Shown: positions 17,261 through 26,560 of the stretch, piece after piece
How the letters are laid out: every line of letters begins with the position of its first letter
How positions within the stretch are numbered: the stretch's first letter is position 1
Assembly: GCA_022565635.1 (NCBI GenBank)
Contig: JAIUMH010000003.1
Location: 1 to 55,424 of the forward strand
DNA: 55,424 nt
Direction of reading: 5' to 3'
Origin: Flavobacteriaceae bacterium
GTDB taxonomy: Bacteria; Bacteroidota; Bacteroidia; Flavobacteriales; Flavobacteriaceae
Made by a program: the position numbers and the translations under genes
Notes under the pieces: model-generated
Told to the model about the DNA's origin: nothing
What the model saw: only the letters and a program-made list of their open reading frames with translations
Database searches by the model: none

Positions 17261-18865
17261 TTAATTCTCCTTATCTTTTTTAATTCGTGTGGCTAATTTA
17301 TGTCGAGAAAAACGGCTATGATGTTGCATACCTATAATTTTAAATTGACCGCCTTTACGGTTGTAATCTTTTTGAAACACTTGAATAAAAAACAAAAATG
17401 AGTGATCAATTAATTTTGCTTCACTACAATCTAAATAAAAAGTTGATTTTTCTGGAATTTGATGAAACACCTTTTTAAAACCTATAATGTTGGTAAAAAG
17501 CGCGGCCCCTTTCAAAACAATAAATAATTCATTGTCTCGCTCAACAAGCTCATACCTAGCTTTAAACAAGTTAGAAAGCTTTACTCCCATAAACAGATAA
17601 ATAGTGAGTTCTACCAACAAGCCTGCAAGAATACCAGCCAATAAGTCTTGCGCTAAAGTAACTACAATAGTGGTTAAAAAAGCGGCTAATTGCTCTTTGC
17701 CAATTCGGTAGGTAAGTAAAAATTCTCTTGGAGCAGCCAACCTATAGCCGGCATAAATCAAAATTGCAGCCAATGCAGCGTTGGGTATTTTTTCAATTAT
17801 AGGAATTAAAAAAATCATAGCAATAAGCAAAAAAACACCATGGTAAAAATTAGACCATTTACTTTTGGCCTTAAAGCCAATATTAGCTGAGCTTCTTACC
17901 ACTTCAGAAATCATAGGGGTTGCTCCTAAAAAGCCAGCGACAAAATTCCCAAAACCATTCCCCATCAAATCACCATTGGCATCAGATTTTTCTGTTTCTG
18001 GTTTTAAATCATCTACAGCTTTTACCGTTAACATAGATTCAAGGCTATTTACAAAAAGCAACATGAAAACATATTTCCAAAAAGTAAAACTTGCAATAGC
18101 AGAAAAATCAAAATGAAAACCAAAGCTCCCCCAAAAATCGCCTATTTGCACCAAGGTATAATTTCCTTTCATTTCACCAAATTTCCAAAAGATAGATAAG
18201 GGTATAGTTAAAATTAGCACCCACATAGGGGCAGGGATTTTTTGTACAGGTTTAATTTTTATAACGGGAATCAAAAACATAGCTAAAAGTCCAACAAACC
18301 CTACCACAGCAACTGGCCAGTTGGCATGGCTAATAAAGTTAGGAATATTCATTAATAGCTCAATAGAGCCTTCACCAGCGTATGCGGTAGGATTTTCTCC
18401 CAACAAAACAGGAATTTGTTTGGCAATAATAATAATACCAATAGCAGAGAGCATACCATGTACAGCAGAATGCGGGAAAAAATCGGCATAATCACCAAAT
18501 TTAAGCAAGGATAAAATCATTTGTAAAACGGCCATGACAATAATGGCGGCACAGGTAATCATCCAAGCTTTTTCATCGCCTCCAAATTCCATAACAGAGG
18601 CCGCGCAAATGGTAATTAATCCTGCTGCAGGTCCTTTTATACTGAGTTCAGAAACTTTAAATAGAGGAGTGAAAATACCTCCAACAATGGCTGTAAGCAC
18701 ACCCATTGCAGGCGGAAAACCGCTAGCTTTAGCAATACCTAAACTCAAAGGCAAAGCAATTAAAAAAACCATAAACCCAGCAAGCATATCTTGCTTCCAA
18801 AATACTTTGAAAGCAACGGCACCTATATTTGATTTATTTTTCTTCCTAAACTTTTGACTCATCAA
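17261..18865 (-). CDS. SulP family inorganic anion transporter
   Basis: The 534-residue protein has a hydrophobic core of 10-14 predicted helices (about 27-430) starting with the SulP motif FKVFWKQDMLAGFMVFLIAL. It also has KASGFPPAMGVLTAIVGG and ISELSIKGPAAGL-like segments, and a C-terminal STAS-like domain (about 440-525). SulP proteins carry sulfate, bicarbonate or other anions. In Bacteroidota many lie beside a carbonic anhydrase and are probably bicarbonate carriers; no such gene is next to this one, so the substrate is open. A TAAATTTG box lies 37 bases upstream. Confidence 0.92.
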   Translation of the reverse strand: MMSQKFRKKNKSNIGAVAFKVFWKQDMLAGFMVFLIALPLSLGIAKASGFPPAMGVLTAIVGGIFTPLFKVSELSIKGPAAGLITICAASVMEFGGDEKAWMITCAAIIVMAVLQMILSLLKFGDYADFFPHSAVHGMLSAIGIIIIAKQIPVLLGENPTAYAGEGSIELLMNIPNFISHANWPVAVVGFVGLLAMFLIPVIKIKPVQKIPAPMWVLILTIPLSIFWKFGEMKGNYTLVQIGDFWGSFGFHFDFSAIASFTFWKYVFMLLFVNSLESMLTVKAVDDLKPETEKSDANGDLMGNGFGNFVAGFLGATPMISEVVRSSANIGFKAKSKWSNFYHGVFLLIAMIFLIPIIEKIPNAALAAILIYAGYRLAAPREFLLTYRIGKEQLAAFLTTIVVTLAQDLLAGILAGLLVELTIYLFMGVKLSNLFKARYELVERDNELFIVLKGAALFTNIIGFKKVFHQIPEKSTFYLDCSEAKLIDHSFLFFIQVFQKDYNRKGGQFKIIGMQHHSRFSRHKLATRIKKDKEN

Positions 18866-19227
18866 TTATTTATTTGGATTTTAAATTTGATGTTTCTCAT
18901 GCAAATTTAAATTACATAAATCACATTAAAATTTGCAATTTAACGCAAAAAAACTCCTTTTAAAAGCTATTTCAATTACAATAATTTTCAAATTTTAAAA
19001 CTATTGATAAACAATTTGCAAATCACAAAAAATTAATCCTGGGTAAAGTTAAATGAATTTAGCTAAAAATTAGGTGAATTAGATGAATTAAATCTGTTTA
19101 GACCAATCATCCAACTACCCGCAAAGTTTTGACATTTCAAAACAGGTAATCCATCAAAATTTGTGTATATTTCATCGCTTTTAATAAATGAATAAAATCA
19201 GCTTAATCATAACAATAGCAAGTGATT
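18866..19227. other. Divergent intergenic region between the SulP and ChaN-like genes
   Basis: I see no gene here. The minus strand has TAAATTTG (18902-18909), a fit to the -7 consensus for the SulP gene. A near match, TATATTTC, lies on the plus strand at about 19167. The rest is AT-rich and without clear structure. Confidence 0.45.
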
Positions 19228-20091
19228 ATGAATAAAATAGTTTTGCTTATTAGTTTTTTTGCGTGCAGTATTTGTGTAAATGCACAAAAAAAAGATGCTT
19301 ATATCATCTATAAATCTAACGGAAAAAAAATTTCCTACAAACGAATGCTCAAAAAAATACCTAAAGCTGAAGTGCTGCTTTTTGGTGAATTTCATAATAA
19401 CCCTATAGCTCATTGGTTACAACTAGAAATAGCAGTAGATCTTCATGAAAAAGGGAATCAACTAAGCTTTGGTGCAGAAATGTTTGAAGCTGATCAGCAA
19501 AACACTATAGATCAATATTTGAATGGACAAATAAATCAGGAAGAATTTAAAAATCAAATGCGCTTATGGCCCAATTATGCAACTGATTATCAACCGCTTT
19601 TGGAATGGGCTAAAGACAATAATTACAGCTTTACAGCTACCAATATACCTAGGCCTTTTGCTTCTAAGGTATACAAAGAAGGAGGTTTTAAAGCTTTAGA
19701 AAAACTTTCTGAAGTTGAAAAAGCTTGGGTTGCGCCGTTACCTATTCCTTATGATCCTGAGCTAAAAACCTACAAAAATATGTTAGAAATGATGGGGGGT
19801 GAACATGCTAACCCAGATATTGTTAAGGCGCAAGCAAGTAAAGATGCTACTATGGCTCATTTTATTCTTGAAAACAGAGTACCCAACACTTTGTTTTTTC
19901 ACCTTAACGGTTCTTACCATTCTAATTTTTATGAGGGTATTGTTTGGTATTTAAAACAATACAATCCAGATTTGAAGGTGGTTACACTAACTACTGTAGA
20001 ACAAGAGGATATATATAAGTTAGAAGAGGAATTTGAAGGAATTGCAGATTATATTATCTGTGTACCATCTACCATGACCAAAACCTATTAA
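19228..20091 (+). CDS. ChaN-family exported protein (haem/iron-related)
   Basis: About 287 residues from the ATG at 19228 (an upstream GTG at 19222 is less likely). The signal peptide is MNKIVLLISFFACSICVNAQ. The body has the ChaN/PhuW features: VLLFGEFHNNPIAHWLQ, a SFGAEMFE motif, WPNYATDYQPLLEWAK and FHLNGSYHSNF. In the studied members, conserved residues bind haem or related metal ligands, and the gene is often iron-regulated. No lipobox is obvious here, so the protein is probably soluble in the periplasm. A nitrilase-family gene follows 39 bases downstream on the same strand and may be co-transcribed. Confidence 0.8.
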   Translation: MNKIVLLISFFACSICVNAQKKDAYIIYKSNGKKISYKRMLKKIPKAEVLLFGEFHNNPIAHWLQLEIAVDLHEKGNQLSFGAEMFEADQQNTIDQYLNGQINQEEFKNQMRLWPNYATDYQPLLEWAKDNNYSFTATNIPRPFASKVYKEGGFKALEKLSEVEKAWVAPLPIPYDPELKTYKNMLEMMGGEHANPDIVKAQASKDATMAHFILENRVPNTLFFHLNGSYHSNFYEGIVWYLKQYNPDLKVVTLTTVEQEDIYKLEEEFEGIADYIICVPSTMTKTY

Positions 20092-20130
20092 ACTAAAATT
20101 TACAAGCCTAATTGATAAATCTGTTTCTTT

Positions 20131-20913
20131 ATGGAAGAGTCTTTAAAAATAGCCGTAATACAATCTGAATTAGTCTGGGAAAATCCAACAGAAAACAGAA
20201 AACTATTTGATCAAATAATAAGTAAAATTAAAAAACAGGTAGATGTAATTGTTTTACCTGAAATGTTTTCTACTGGTTTTTCTATGCAAGCTAAAGGCTT
20301 AGCAGAAGCTACTGAAGGAGAAAGCTTAGCTTACATGCAAAAATGGGCTTCAGAGAAAAAGGCTTGTGTAACGGGAAGCTTGATGGTTAAAGATGGCCTT
20401 AATTACTACAATAGATTGTATTTTGTGTATCCTGATGGAAGTTTTTATACGTACAACAAGCGTCATTTATTTACGTTAGCCAAAGAACAGCAAACCTATA
20501 CTGCTGGTAAAAACAAACTTATTGTTACATATAAAGGCTGGAAAATTTGTCCCTTAATTTGCTATGATTTAAGATTTCCTGTATTTGCAAGAAACGTTGA
20601 AGATTATGACGTCTTGCTTTTTGTGGCGAATTGGCCAGAAAAAAGAACCGAAGCATGGGACGCTTTACTAAAAGCAAGATCCATTGAAAACATGGCTTAT
20701 TGTGTGGGTGTGAACCGCATTGGCCAAGATGGTAAAGGCTTTGAATATGCTGGGCATTCGGCTATTTACAACCCCTTAGGAAAACAACTATCTAATCCTT
20801 TTAACCACCATACAAGTTTTACAGAAGTAATTGAATTAGAAGCCAGTTATTTAAAGCAAATAAGAAATCGGTTAGGCTTTTTAAAAGATCGAGATCAGTT
20901 TAAATTGGAATAA
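20131..20913 (+). CDS. Nitrilase-family amidase (omega-amidase, YafV-like)
   Basis: The 260-residue protein carries the complete Glu-Lys-Cys triad of the C-N hydrolase fold: E44 in VLPEMFSTGF, K110 in YNKRHLF and C144 in LICYDLRFP. Length and motif spacing fit omega-amidases that hydrolyse 2-oxoglutaramate or 2-oxosuccinamate to the keto acids plus ammonia, part of methionine salvage or metabolite repair. It has no signal peptide and is probably cytosolic. It lies 39 bases after the ChaN-like gene and is followed by the second structured repeat element. Confidence 0.85.
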   Translation: MEESLKIAVIQSELVWENPTENRKLFDQIISKIKKQVDVIVLPEMFSTGFSMQAKGLAEATEGESLAYMQKWASEKKACVTGSLMVKDGLNYYNRLYFVYPDGSFYTYNKRHLFTLAKEQQTYTAGKNKLIVTYKGWKICPLICYDLRFPVFARNVEDYDVLLFVANWPEKRTEAWDALLKARSIENMAYCVGVNRIGQDGKGFEYAGHSAIYNPLGKQLSNPFNHHTSFTEVIELEASYLKQIRNRLGFLKDRDQFKLE

Positions 20914-20936
20914 GTATTTTATTTAATTGGACCTGT

Positions 20937-21081
20937 AGCCCTGATTGCAGTGAAAAGCCCGGAGGGAAGCTAGTTGGTTTTTCTTTTTTGAGCAAAGCGA
21001 CCGGGAGGAAGCTCTTGCTCAAAATTAGAAAAAACTACTTGGTGACCGAGGACTTGAAACGGAAAGCAGGTTCCCGGCTTC
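20937..21081 (+). ncRNA. Structured repeat element, copy B (resembles flavobacterial flavo-1-type RNA)
   Basis: Same length and three-block order as copy A (14635-14779). The 24-base identical segment is at 20994-21017. It is the apical loop of a long hairpin: TAGTTGGTTTTTCTTTTTTG then AGCAA pair with TTGCTCAAAA and TTAGAAAAAACTACT with few mismatches. This stem is different in sequence from that of copy A. AGCC near the 5' end could pair with GGCT near the 3' end. It lies between the amidase gene and the miaB promoter. Confidence 0.65.
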
Positions 21082-21117
21082 TTACAATACTAGTAAATGA
21101 TATATATTCGCTGACAC

Positions 21118-21148
21118 TTTGTCACTTTTATGAAAGAATGTATCTTTG
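21118..21148 (+). promoter_or_regulatory. Bacteroidota sigma-A promoter of miaB
   Basis: TTTG (21118-21121), a 19-base spacer and TATCTTTG (21141-21148) match the -33/-7 consensus closely. The expected transcript starts about 15 bases before the ATG at 21169. This rules out the earlier in-frame ATG at 21130, which lies between the two boxes. Confidence 0.8.
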
Positions 21149-21168
21149 CATCAAATTTTTTGAGTTTT

Positions 21169-22617
21169 ATGGAGAAGGTAATTGATGAGAAAGTTCAAGG
21201 AACGGCTTTAGTTCAAGAAGCTAAGCAGGGCAACAGCAAAAAACTTTTTATTGAAAGTTATGGTTGCCAGATGAACTTTAGTGATAGTGAGATTGTGGCT
21301 TCTATCTTGGCTAAAGAGGGTTTTAATACCACTAATTCTTTAGAAGAAGCAGATTTGGTCTTAGTGAATACGTGTTCGATTAGAGAAAAAGCTGAACAAA
21401 CGGTAAGAAAGCGTTTGGAAAAATACAATGCGGTGAAGCAACAAAATCCAGGAATGAAAGTTGGCGTTTTGGGTTGCATGGCCGAGCGTTTAAAAGAAAA
21501 GTTTTTAGAGGAAGAAAAAATTGTTGACCTAGTTGTTGGACCTGATGCTTACAAGGATTTACCCAATTTAATTAATGAAGTTGAAGAGGGAAGAAATGCG
21601 GTAAATGTTATTCTTTCTAAGGAAGAAACCTACGGAGATATTGCGCCGGTAAGATTGCAATCTAACGGAGTTTCTGCTTTTGTTTCAATTACTAGAGGCT
21701 GTGATAATATGTGTACTTTTTGCGTGGTTCCGTTTACCCGTGGAAGAGAGCGTAGTCGCGACCCACAGAGTATAGTAAAGGAAGTAAATGAGCTATGGGA
21801 ACAAGGATTTAAAGAAATTACTTTGTTAGGACAAAATGTGGATTCTTATTTATGGTATGGAGGTGGATTGAAAAAAGATTTTGATAAAGCTTCTAAAATG
21901 GCGCAAGCTACAGCGGTTAATTTTGCTCAACTTTTAGATTTAGTGGCTGTGGCACAACCAAAAATGCGTATTCGGTTTTCTACGTCTAATCCGCAAGATA
22001 TGACTATGGATGTGATTGAAGCCATGGCTAAACATGATAATATTTGTAATTATATTCATTTACCCGTGCAAAGCGGAAGCAACCGCATATTAAAGAAAAT
22101 GAACAGGTTACATACAAGAGAGGAGTATTTTGAAATGATTGATAACATTAAAAAATTGATTCCTGATTGTGCCATTTCTCATGATATGATTGCTGGTTTT
22201 CCTACAGAAACGGAAGAAGACCACCAAGATACATTATCTTTAATGGAATATGTAAAATATGATTTTGGTTTTATGTTTGCCTATTCTGAGCGTCCTGGAA
22301 CTATGGCGGGAAGAAAATTTGAAGATGATGTTCCTGAAAAAGTAAAAAAACGAAGATTAACTGAAATTATTGAATTACAACAAAAACACGCTTTATATAG
22401 AACGCAACAGCAAGTAGGAAAAACCGTTGAAGTGCTGATTGAAAAATCTTCTAAGCGAAGTGATGCACATTGGGCAGGTAGAAATTCACAAAACACCATG
22501 GTTATTTTTCCTAAGGAAAATTATAAAGTGGGCGAATATGTAATGGTAAAAATAGAAGATTGCACCAGTGCTACTTTGTTTGGTACAGCGGTTGAATATT
22601 CTCCTATGAATTTCTAA
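21169..22617 (+). CDS. miaB: tRNA-2-methylthio-N6-isopentenyladenosine methylthiotransferase MiaB
   Basis: The protein has 482 residues from the ATG at 21169, chosen because the promoter lies just upstream. The UPF0004 domain has three cluster cysteines ([30 protein letters not shown]). The radical SAM domain has CxxxCxxC in [20 protein letters not shown]-terminal TRAM domain follows (about 410-475). MiaB adds a methylthio group to i6A37 of tRNAs that read codons starting with U. A short insert after [15 protein letters not shown] is common in Bacteroidota. A sigma-54-type activator gene follows 10 bases later. Confidence 0.96.
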   Translation: MEKVIDEKVQGTALVQEAKQGNSKKLFIESYGCQMNFSDSEIVASILAKEGFNTTNSLEEADLVLVNTCSIREKAEQTVRKRLEKYNAVKQQNPGMKVGVLGCMAERLKEKFLEEEKIVDLVVGPDAYKDLPNLINEVEEGRNAVNVILSKEETYGDIAPVRLQSNGVSAFVSITRGCDNMCTFCVVPFTRGRERSRDPQSIVKEVNELWEQGFKEITLLGQNVDSYLWYGGGLKKDFDKASKMAQATAVNFAQLLDLVAVAQPKMRIRFSTSNPQDMTMDVIEAMAKHDNICNYIHLPVQSGSNRILKKMNRLHTREEYFEMIDNIKKLIPDCAISHDMIAGFPTETEEDHQDTLSLMEYVKYDFGFMFAYSERPGTMAGRKFEDDVPEKVKKRRLTEIIELQQKHALYRTQQQVGKTVEVLIEKSSKRSDAHWAGRNSQNTMVIFPKENYKVGEYVMVKIEDCTSATLFGTAVEYSPMNF

Positions 22618-22627
22618 ATTTTTAAAA

Positions 22628-23911
22628 ATGGAATCTGTTCAATCAATTAAACAGCGTTTTGGTATTATTGGAAACTCCCCCAAACTTAATCGTGCTATTG
22701 AAAAAAGCATGCAAGTTGCCGCTACTGATATTTCGGTTTTGGTGACTGGTGAAAGCGGTGTGGGTAAAGAGAGTTTACCCAAAATCATACATGCCTTATC
22801 TCATAGAAAACACGCTAAGTATATTGCGGTAAACTGTGGTGCCATTCCTGAAGGCACGATTGATAGTGAATTATTTGGTCATGAAAAAGGAGCTTTTACA
22901 GGAGCAACCCAATCGCGTGACGGGTACTTTAAAGAAGCGGATGGCGGTACTATTTTTTTAGATGAAGTGGGTGAATTGCCACTTACCACTCAGGTACGTT
23001 TACTTCGAGTTTTAGAAAATGGCGAATTTATTAAAGTAGGATCTTCTCAAGTACAAAAAACCAATGTTAGAATTGTAGCAGCAACTAATGTGCAAATGCT
23101 AGATGCTATTAAAAAAGAGAAATTTAGAGAAGACTTGTATTACCGTTTAAGTACCATCGAAATTCATTTACCTCCACTTAGAGAACGAAAAGAAGATGTG
23201 CATTTATTGTTTAGAAAATTTGCTTCAGATTTTGCAAGCAAGTACAATATGCCAACTATTCGACTTACAGAAGAAGCGGTATTTGCTTTAGAAAACTCAA
23301 GATGGCCAGGAAATATTAGACAACTTAAAAATGTAGCTGAACAGGTTTCTGTATTAGAAAAGGAAAGAGAGGTGAATAAGCATACCTTATTAGAATATTT
23401 ACCTAAGGTTTCTTCGCTGCCTTCCGTTATTGAAAATAAGAAAAAAAGCGAAAGCGATTTTAGCAATGAGCGTGAAATTCTTTACAAGGTTTTGTTTGAT
23501 ATGAAAAATGATTTAAACGACCTGAAGAAACTTACCTTAGAGTTAATGCAAGAAGGTAATGCCAAAAAAGTGAAGGATGAAAATGAGCAACTCATCAAAA
23601 AAATATATGGTGAAACTGAAGAATCTACACAAAATTATAGTGATTTTGATGATCAGTTAGAGATTTTACAGATTCCTGAAAAAAATCAAACCCAAAAAGA
23701 AGATTACCCAAAAGCAACAGCTATTGATGACCAATATGATTTTGCTGAAGAAATAGAAGAAGAAGAAACCCTATCTTTACAGGACAAAGAAATAGAACTT
23801 ATTCAAAAATCCTTAGAACGTCATAACGGCAAAAGAAAGCCTGCCGCAGATGAATTAGGAATTAGTGAGCGTACTTTATATAGGAAAATAAAACAGTATG
23901 ATTTGAAGTAG
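22628..23911 (+). CDS. Sigma-54 interaction-domain transcriptional activator without receiver domain
   Basis: The 427-residue protein starts directly with the AAA+ sigma-54 activator domain: Walker A GESGVGKES (41-49), the sigma-54 contact loop GAFTGA (88-93), Walker B GGTIFLDEVGELP and PGNIRQLKN. A variable acidic linker (about 255-385) follows, then a Fis-type helix-turn-helix (about 387-427, ELGISERTLYRKIKQ). With no receiver or sensing domain, activity may be controlled by level or partner. It lies 10 bases after miaB and upstream of the repeats and lptE. Its target promoters are unknown. Confidence 0.92.
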   Translation: MESVQSIKQRFGIIGNSPKLNRAIEKSMQVAATDISVLVTGESGVGKESLPKIIHALSHRKHAKYIAVNCGAIPEGTIDSELFGHEKGAFTGATQSRDGYFKEADGGTIFLDEVGELPLTTQVRLLRVLENGEFIKVGSSQVQKTNVRIVAATNVQMLDAIKKEKFREDLYYRLSTIEIHLPPLRERKEDVHLLFRKFASDFASKYNMPTIRLTEEAVFALENSRWPGNIRQLKNVAEQVSVLEKEREVNKHTLLEYLPKVSSLPSVIENKKKSESDFSNEREILYKVLFDMKNDLNDLKKLTLELMQEGNAKKVKDENEQLIKKIYGETEESTQNYSDFDDQLEILQIPEKNQTQKEDYPKATAIDDQYDFAEEIEEEETLSLQDKEIELIQKSLERHNGKRKPAADELGISERTLYRKIKQYDLK

Positions 23912-23921
23912 TTCTTTTGTA

Positions 23922-24757
23922 AATTCTAAATTCTAAATTATGAATTTTGAGGCTTTGCGCCTTTGACCTTGACCGCCGTTAGGCTGGTTTGCGAGATGAA
24001 ATAGAATTAAGTATTGAGTACAAAGAATTAAGATGAAGCTATGAGTTGTGGCTCTTGAATTTGAATTATGAATTATGAATTTTAAATTATAAATTTTAGG
24101 CTTTGAGGCATTGCGCCTTGACCGCCGTTAGGCTGTTTTGTGAGATAAAAAAGAATTAAGTATTGAGTACAAAGAATTAAGATGAAACCGTGGGTTGTGG
24201 CTCTTGAATTTGAATTATGAATTATGAATTTTAAATTATAAATTTTAGGCTTTGAGGCATTGCGCCTTGACCGCCGTTAGGCTGTTTTGTGAGATAAAAA
24301 AGAATTAAGTATTGAGTACAAAGAATTAAGATGAAACCGTGGGTTGTGGCTCTTGAATTTGAATTATGAATTATGAATTTTAAATTATAAATTTTAGGCT
24401 TTGCGTCTTTGGCCTTGACCGCCGTTAGGCTGTTTTGCGAGATAAAATAGAATTAAGTATTGAGTACAAAGAATTAAGATGAAGCTGTGAGTTGTGGCTC
24501 TTGAATTTGAATTACAAATTATGAATTTTAAATTATAAATTTTAAGCTTTGTGGCTTTGACCTTGACCGCCTTTAGGCTGTTTTGCGAGATGAAAAAGAA
24601 TTAAGTATTGAGTACAAAGAATTAAGATGAAACCGTGGGTTGTGGTTCTTGAGTTTTAAATTTTAAATTATGAATTATAATTTTAAGCTTTGTGGCTTTG
24701 ACCTTGACCGCCGTTAGGCTGTTTTGCGAGATGAAAAAGAATTAAGTATTGAATGGG
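23922..24757 (+). repeat. Tandem repeat: six units of about 141-149 bp
   Basis: The marker GACCGCC(G/T)TTAGGCTG occurs at 23971, 24120, 24269, 24417, 24565 and 24706, giving spacings of 149, 149, 148, 148 and 141. Each unit has a GC-richer core (GCCTTGACCGCCGTTAGGC, with GCCT...AGGC able to pair), a GAATTAAGTATTGAGTACAA segment and an AT-rich stretch of ATGAATT/TAAATT words. Units 2 and 3 are nearly identical. The last unit runs into the region just before lptE. No open frame spans it; the array may vary in copy number between strains. Confidence 0.9.
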
Positions 24758-24786
24758 AAGAATTAAGTACAGATAATAGTAATACA

Positions 24787-25293
24787 ATGAAAAGTATAGT
24801 AAGATTAATAATTTTGATGATGGTTTGTCAGCTTTACGTGAGTTGCAAATACTATTCATTTACAGGAGCTGACGTGGGTAATGCAGAAACATACCAGGTA
24901 AATTTTTTTCAGAATAACGCTCCTTTGGTTGAACCTGGAATCGATCGTGATTTTACTCTACAGCTACAAGATTTAATTCAAGAGCAAACCAAGTTGAACC
25001 TTCAAAGCAAGAATGCGGATTTAATTTATGAAGGAGAAATTATAGATTACTACATTGCACCAATGACGGCTACTAGTGATAGCAGAGCTGCAGAAAACCG
25101 ATTAACTATTGCGGTTAACGTTAGGTACATCAATACATTAGAACCCGATAAAGACTTTGAAAGAAAGTTTTCATTTTATTTTGATTATCCAGCCGATGCA
25201 CAACTTGTAGGAGCCATAAGAGACGAAGCTTTAGACGAGATTTTTACTCGATTAACACAGGATATTTTTAATGCCTCACTAGCTAATTGGTAA
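24787..25293 (+). CDS. lptE: LPS assembly lipoprotein LptE
   Basis: The protein has 168 residues from the ATG at 24787. An in-frame TTG at 24724 would extend it into the repeat array and destroy the signal peptide, so I reject it. The signal peptide ends in lipobox-like YVSC (Cys20). The remainder fits the LptE family of Bacteroidota (DLIQEQTKLNLQSKNADLIYEG, NRLTIAVNVRY, FDYPADA). LptE plugs the LptD barrel that inserts lipopolysaccharide into the outer membrane. The stop codon overlaps the next start (TAATG), and secG follows further on. Confidence 0.85.
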   Translation: MKSIVRLIILMMVCQLYVSCKYYSFTGADVGNAETYQVNFFQNNAPLVEPGIDRDFTLQLQDLIQEQTKLNLQSKNADLIYEGEIIDYYIAPMTATSDSRAAENRLTIAVNVRYINTLEPDKDFERKFSFYFDYPADAQLVGAIRDEALDEIFTRLTQDIFNASLANW

Positions 25294-26096
25294 TGAAAAA
25301 GGAAGAAGTAATAAAGCTACTTGAGGATCCGATGAAAATGAATCGGACTATGACTGGTGACCTACAGCAAATCATTGACAAGTATCCTTATTTTCAGTCG
25401 TTAAACAGTGTTTATCTAAAACTATTATACAATCAGAATCATCCGCTTTACAATTTAATTTTAAAGAAAACTGCAGCTCAAACAGCAGACCGTGAGATTT
25501 TATTTGATTTCATTACGCAAGATGAATTTGAGCAATTGCACATAGCCTCATCTATAAAAAGTCAGCAAGAAGAAAATCTTGAAACTGATGATGATTTTTA
25601 CATGGATCTAGAAACTGCTAATCAAGTTACAGATCCTAATTTATTTGAAAAACCAAAAGAGCATTTAGAAGAGAAGAAAACATTGAAATTTGATTCGTCT
25701 GATAAATTGTCCTTTAATGAATGGCTAAAAATTACTCAAATGCAACCCATTAAAAGGGAGTCTAAAATCAAATTAAAAGACGATTTACAAGACAAAAAGG
25801 AAAGCAACAATCCAAAAAACAAAAGAAAATATGATTTAATTGACAATTTTTTAGAGAAGAATCCAAAGATTGATGCCAAAAAAGAGATTGTTAAATCAAA
25901 GAAAAATCCCCCCAGAACACAGCCTTCAAGCCAATTAATGACAGAAACCTTGGCTAAAGTGTATGAGGAACAGAAAAGATATGACAAAGCAATTCAAGCT
26001 TATAACATATTAATTTTGAATAATCCCGAAAAAAGTAGTTTATTTGCAAATCAAATTGAAAGAATAGAACAAATTTTAGAAAAAGAAAAGAAATGA
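25293..26096 (+). CDS. Hypothetical protein with C-terminal tetratricopeptide-like motif
   Basis: The ATG at 25293 shares its A with the TAA of lptE, so the two are translationally coupled. The 267-residue protein is hydrophilic and lacks a signal peptide. The N-terminal part (1-90) is helical. The middle (90-205) is charged and probably disordered, with many Lys/Asp residues. The end holds one or two TPR helices (ETLAKVYEEQKRYDKAIQAY, then NPEKSSLFANQIERIEQI). It overlaps secG by 4 bases. Proteins of this type lie between lptE and secG in related genomes as I recall; the function is not known. Confidence 0.75.
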   Translation: MKKEEVIKLLEDPMKMNRTMTGDLQQIIDKYPYFQSLNSVYLKLLYNQNHPLYNLILKKTAAQTADREILFDFITQDEFEQLHIASSIKSQQEENLETDDDFYMDLETANQVTDPNLFEKPKEHLEEKKTLKFDSSDKLSFNEWLKITQMQPIKRESKIKLKDDLQDKKESNNPKNKRKYDLIDNFLEKNPKIDAKKEIVKSKKNPPRTQPSSQLMTETLAKVYEEQKRYDKAIQAYNILILNNPEKSSLFANQIERIEQILEKEKK

Positions 26097-26428
26097 GTGT
26101 ATTTTCCATATTTTTAGTTTTGATATTAATCGTATCGTTTTTGTTAGTTGTTGTAATCATGGTTCAAAACCCTAAGGGTGGAGGATTATCATCCTCTTTT
26201 GGAGGAGGCGGTGGCCAACAAATTGGAGGAGTAAAACAAACTTCAGATTTTTTAGACAAAAGCACTTGGGTTTTAGCTACCTTGCTATTAGCCCTAGTTT
26301 TGTTTTCTAACGTAAGTATTATGCAATCTACAAGCACAGATTCTAAAATATTGCGTGATGGTGGCGGAAATGCTCCCGTAGAAAACACACAACAAATGCC
26401 CGACGCAGAATTGCCTCCTATGGAGTAA
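26093..26428 (+). CDS. secG: Preprotein translocase subunit SecG
   Basis: The 111-residue protein has two hydrophobic segments (about 3-24 and 58-78) around the SecG-type loop VQNPKGGGLSSSFGGGGGQQ. It then has an acidic, probably disordered tail longer than that of E. coli SecG. SecG assists SecYE-SecA in protein export through the inner membrane. It overlaps the preceding gene by 4 bases (ATGA) and is followed by a strong terminator, so it ends the lptE-TPR-secG unit. Confidence 0.92.
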   Translation: MSVFSIFLVLILIVSFLLVVVIMVQNPKGGGLSSSFGGGGGQQIGGVKQTSDFLDKSTWVLATLLLALVLFSNVSIMQSTSTDSKILRDGGGNAPVENTQQMPDAELPPME

Positions 26429-26451
26429 TTTTTGACTAAATAAGTACAATC

Positions 26452-26486
26452 AAATGCCAGCTTTATGACAAGCTGGCATTTTTTAT
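26452..26486 (+). terminator. Rho-independent terminator after secG
   Basis: AATGCCAGCTT pairs perfectly with AAGCTGGCATT around a 6-base loop and runs into TTTTATTT. Confidence 0.9.
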
Positions 26487-26560
26487 TTAAAAATGTCAGT
26501 AAAAGAGCAATGGCATATTTTTGGTAGTAGGAGTTTTGTAACTTTTAAAAACAAAAAATT

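Noticed and set aside
17261-18865. SulP gene as a carbonic-anhydrase-linked bicarbonate transporter
   Set aside because: No carbonic anhydrase gene is adjacent within the window, so the substrate cannot be assigned from context.
21130-21168. N-terminal extension of MiaB from an earlier ATG
   Set aside because: The ATG lies between the -33 and -7 boxes, upstream of the expected transcript start.
23922-24757. Possible CRISPR array
   Set aside because: Units of about 148 bp repeat as wholes, with no short repeat alternating with unique spacers, and no cas genes are present.
24724-24786. N-terminal extension of LptE from a TTG
   Set aside because: It is made of tandem-repeat sequence and would bury the lipoprotein signal peptide.
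26505-26525. Sigma-54-like TGGCA...TTGG upstream of groES
   Set aside because: Spacing is one base short of the -24/-12 consensus and the -12 GC is missing.
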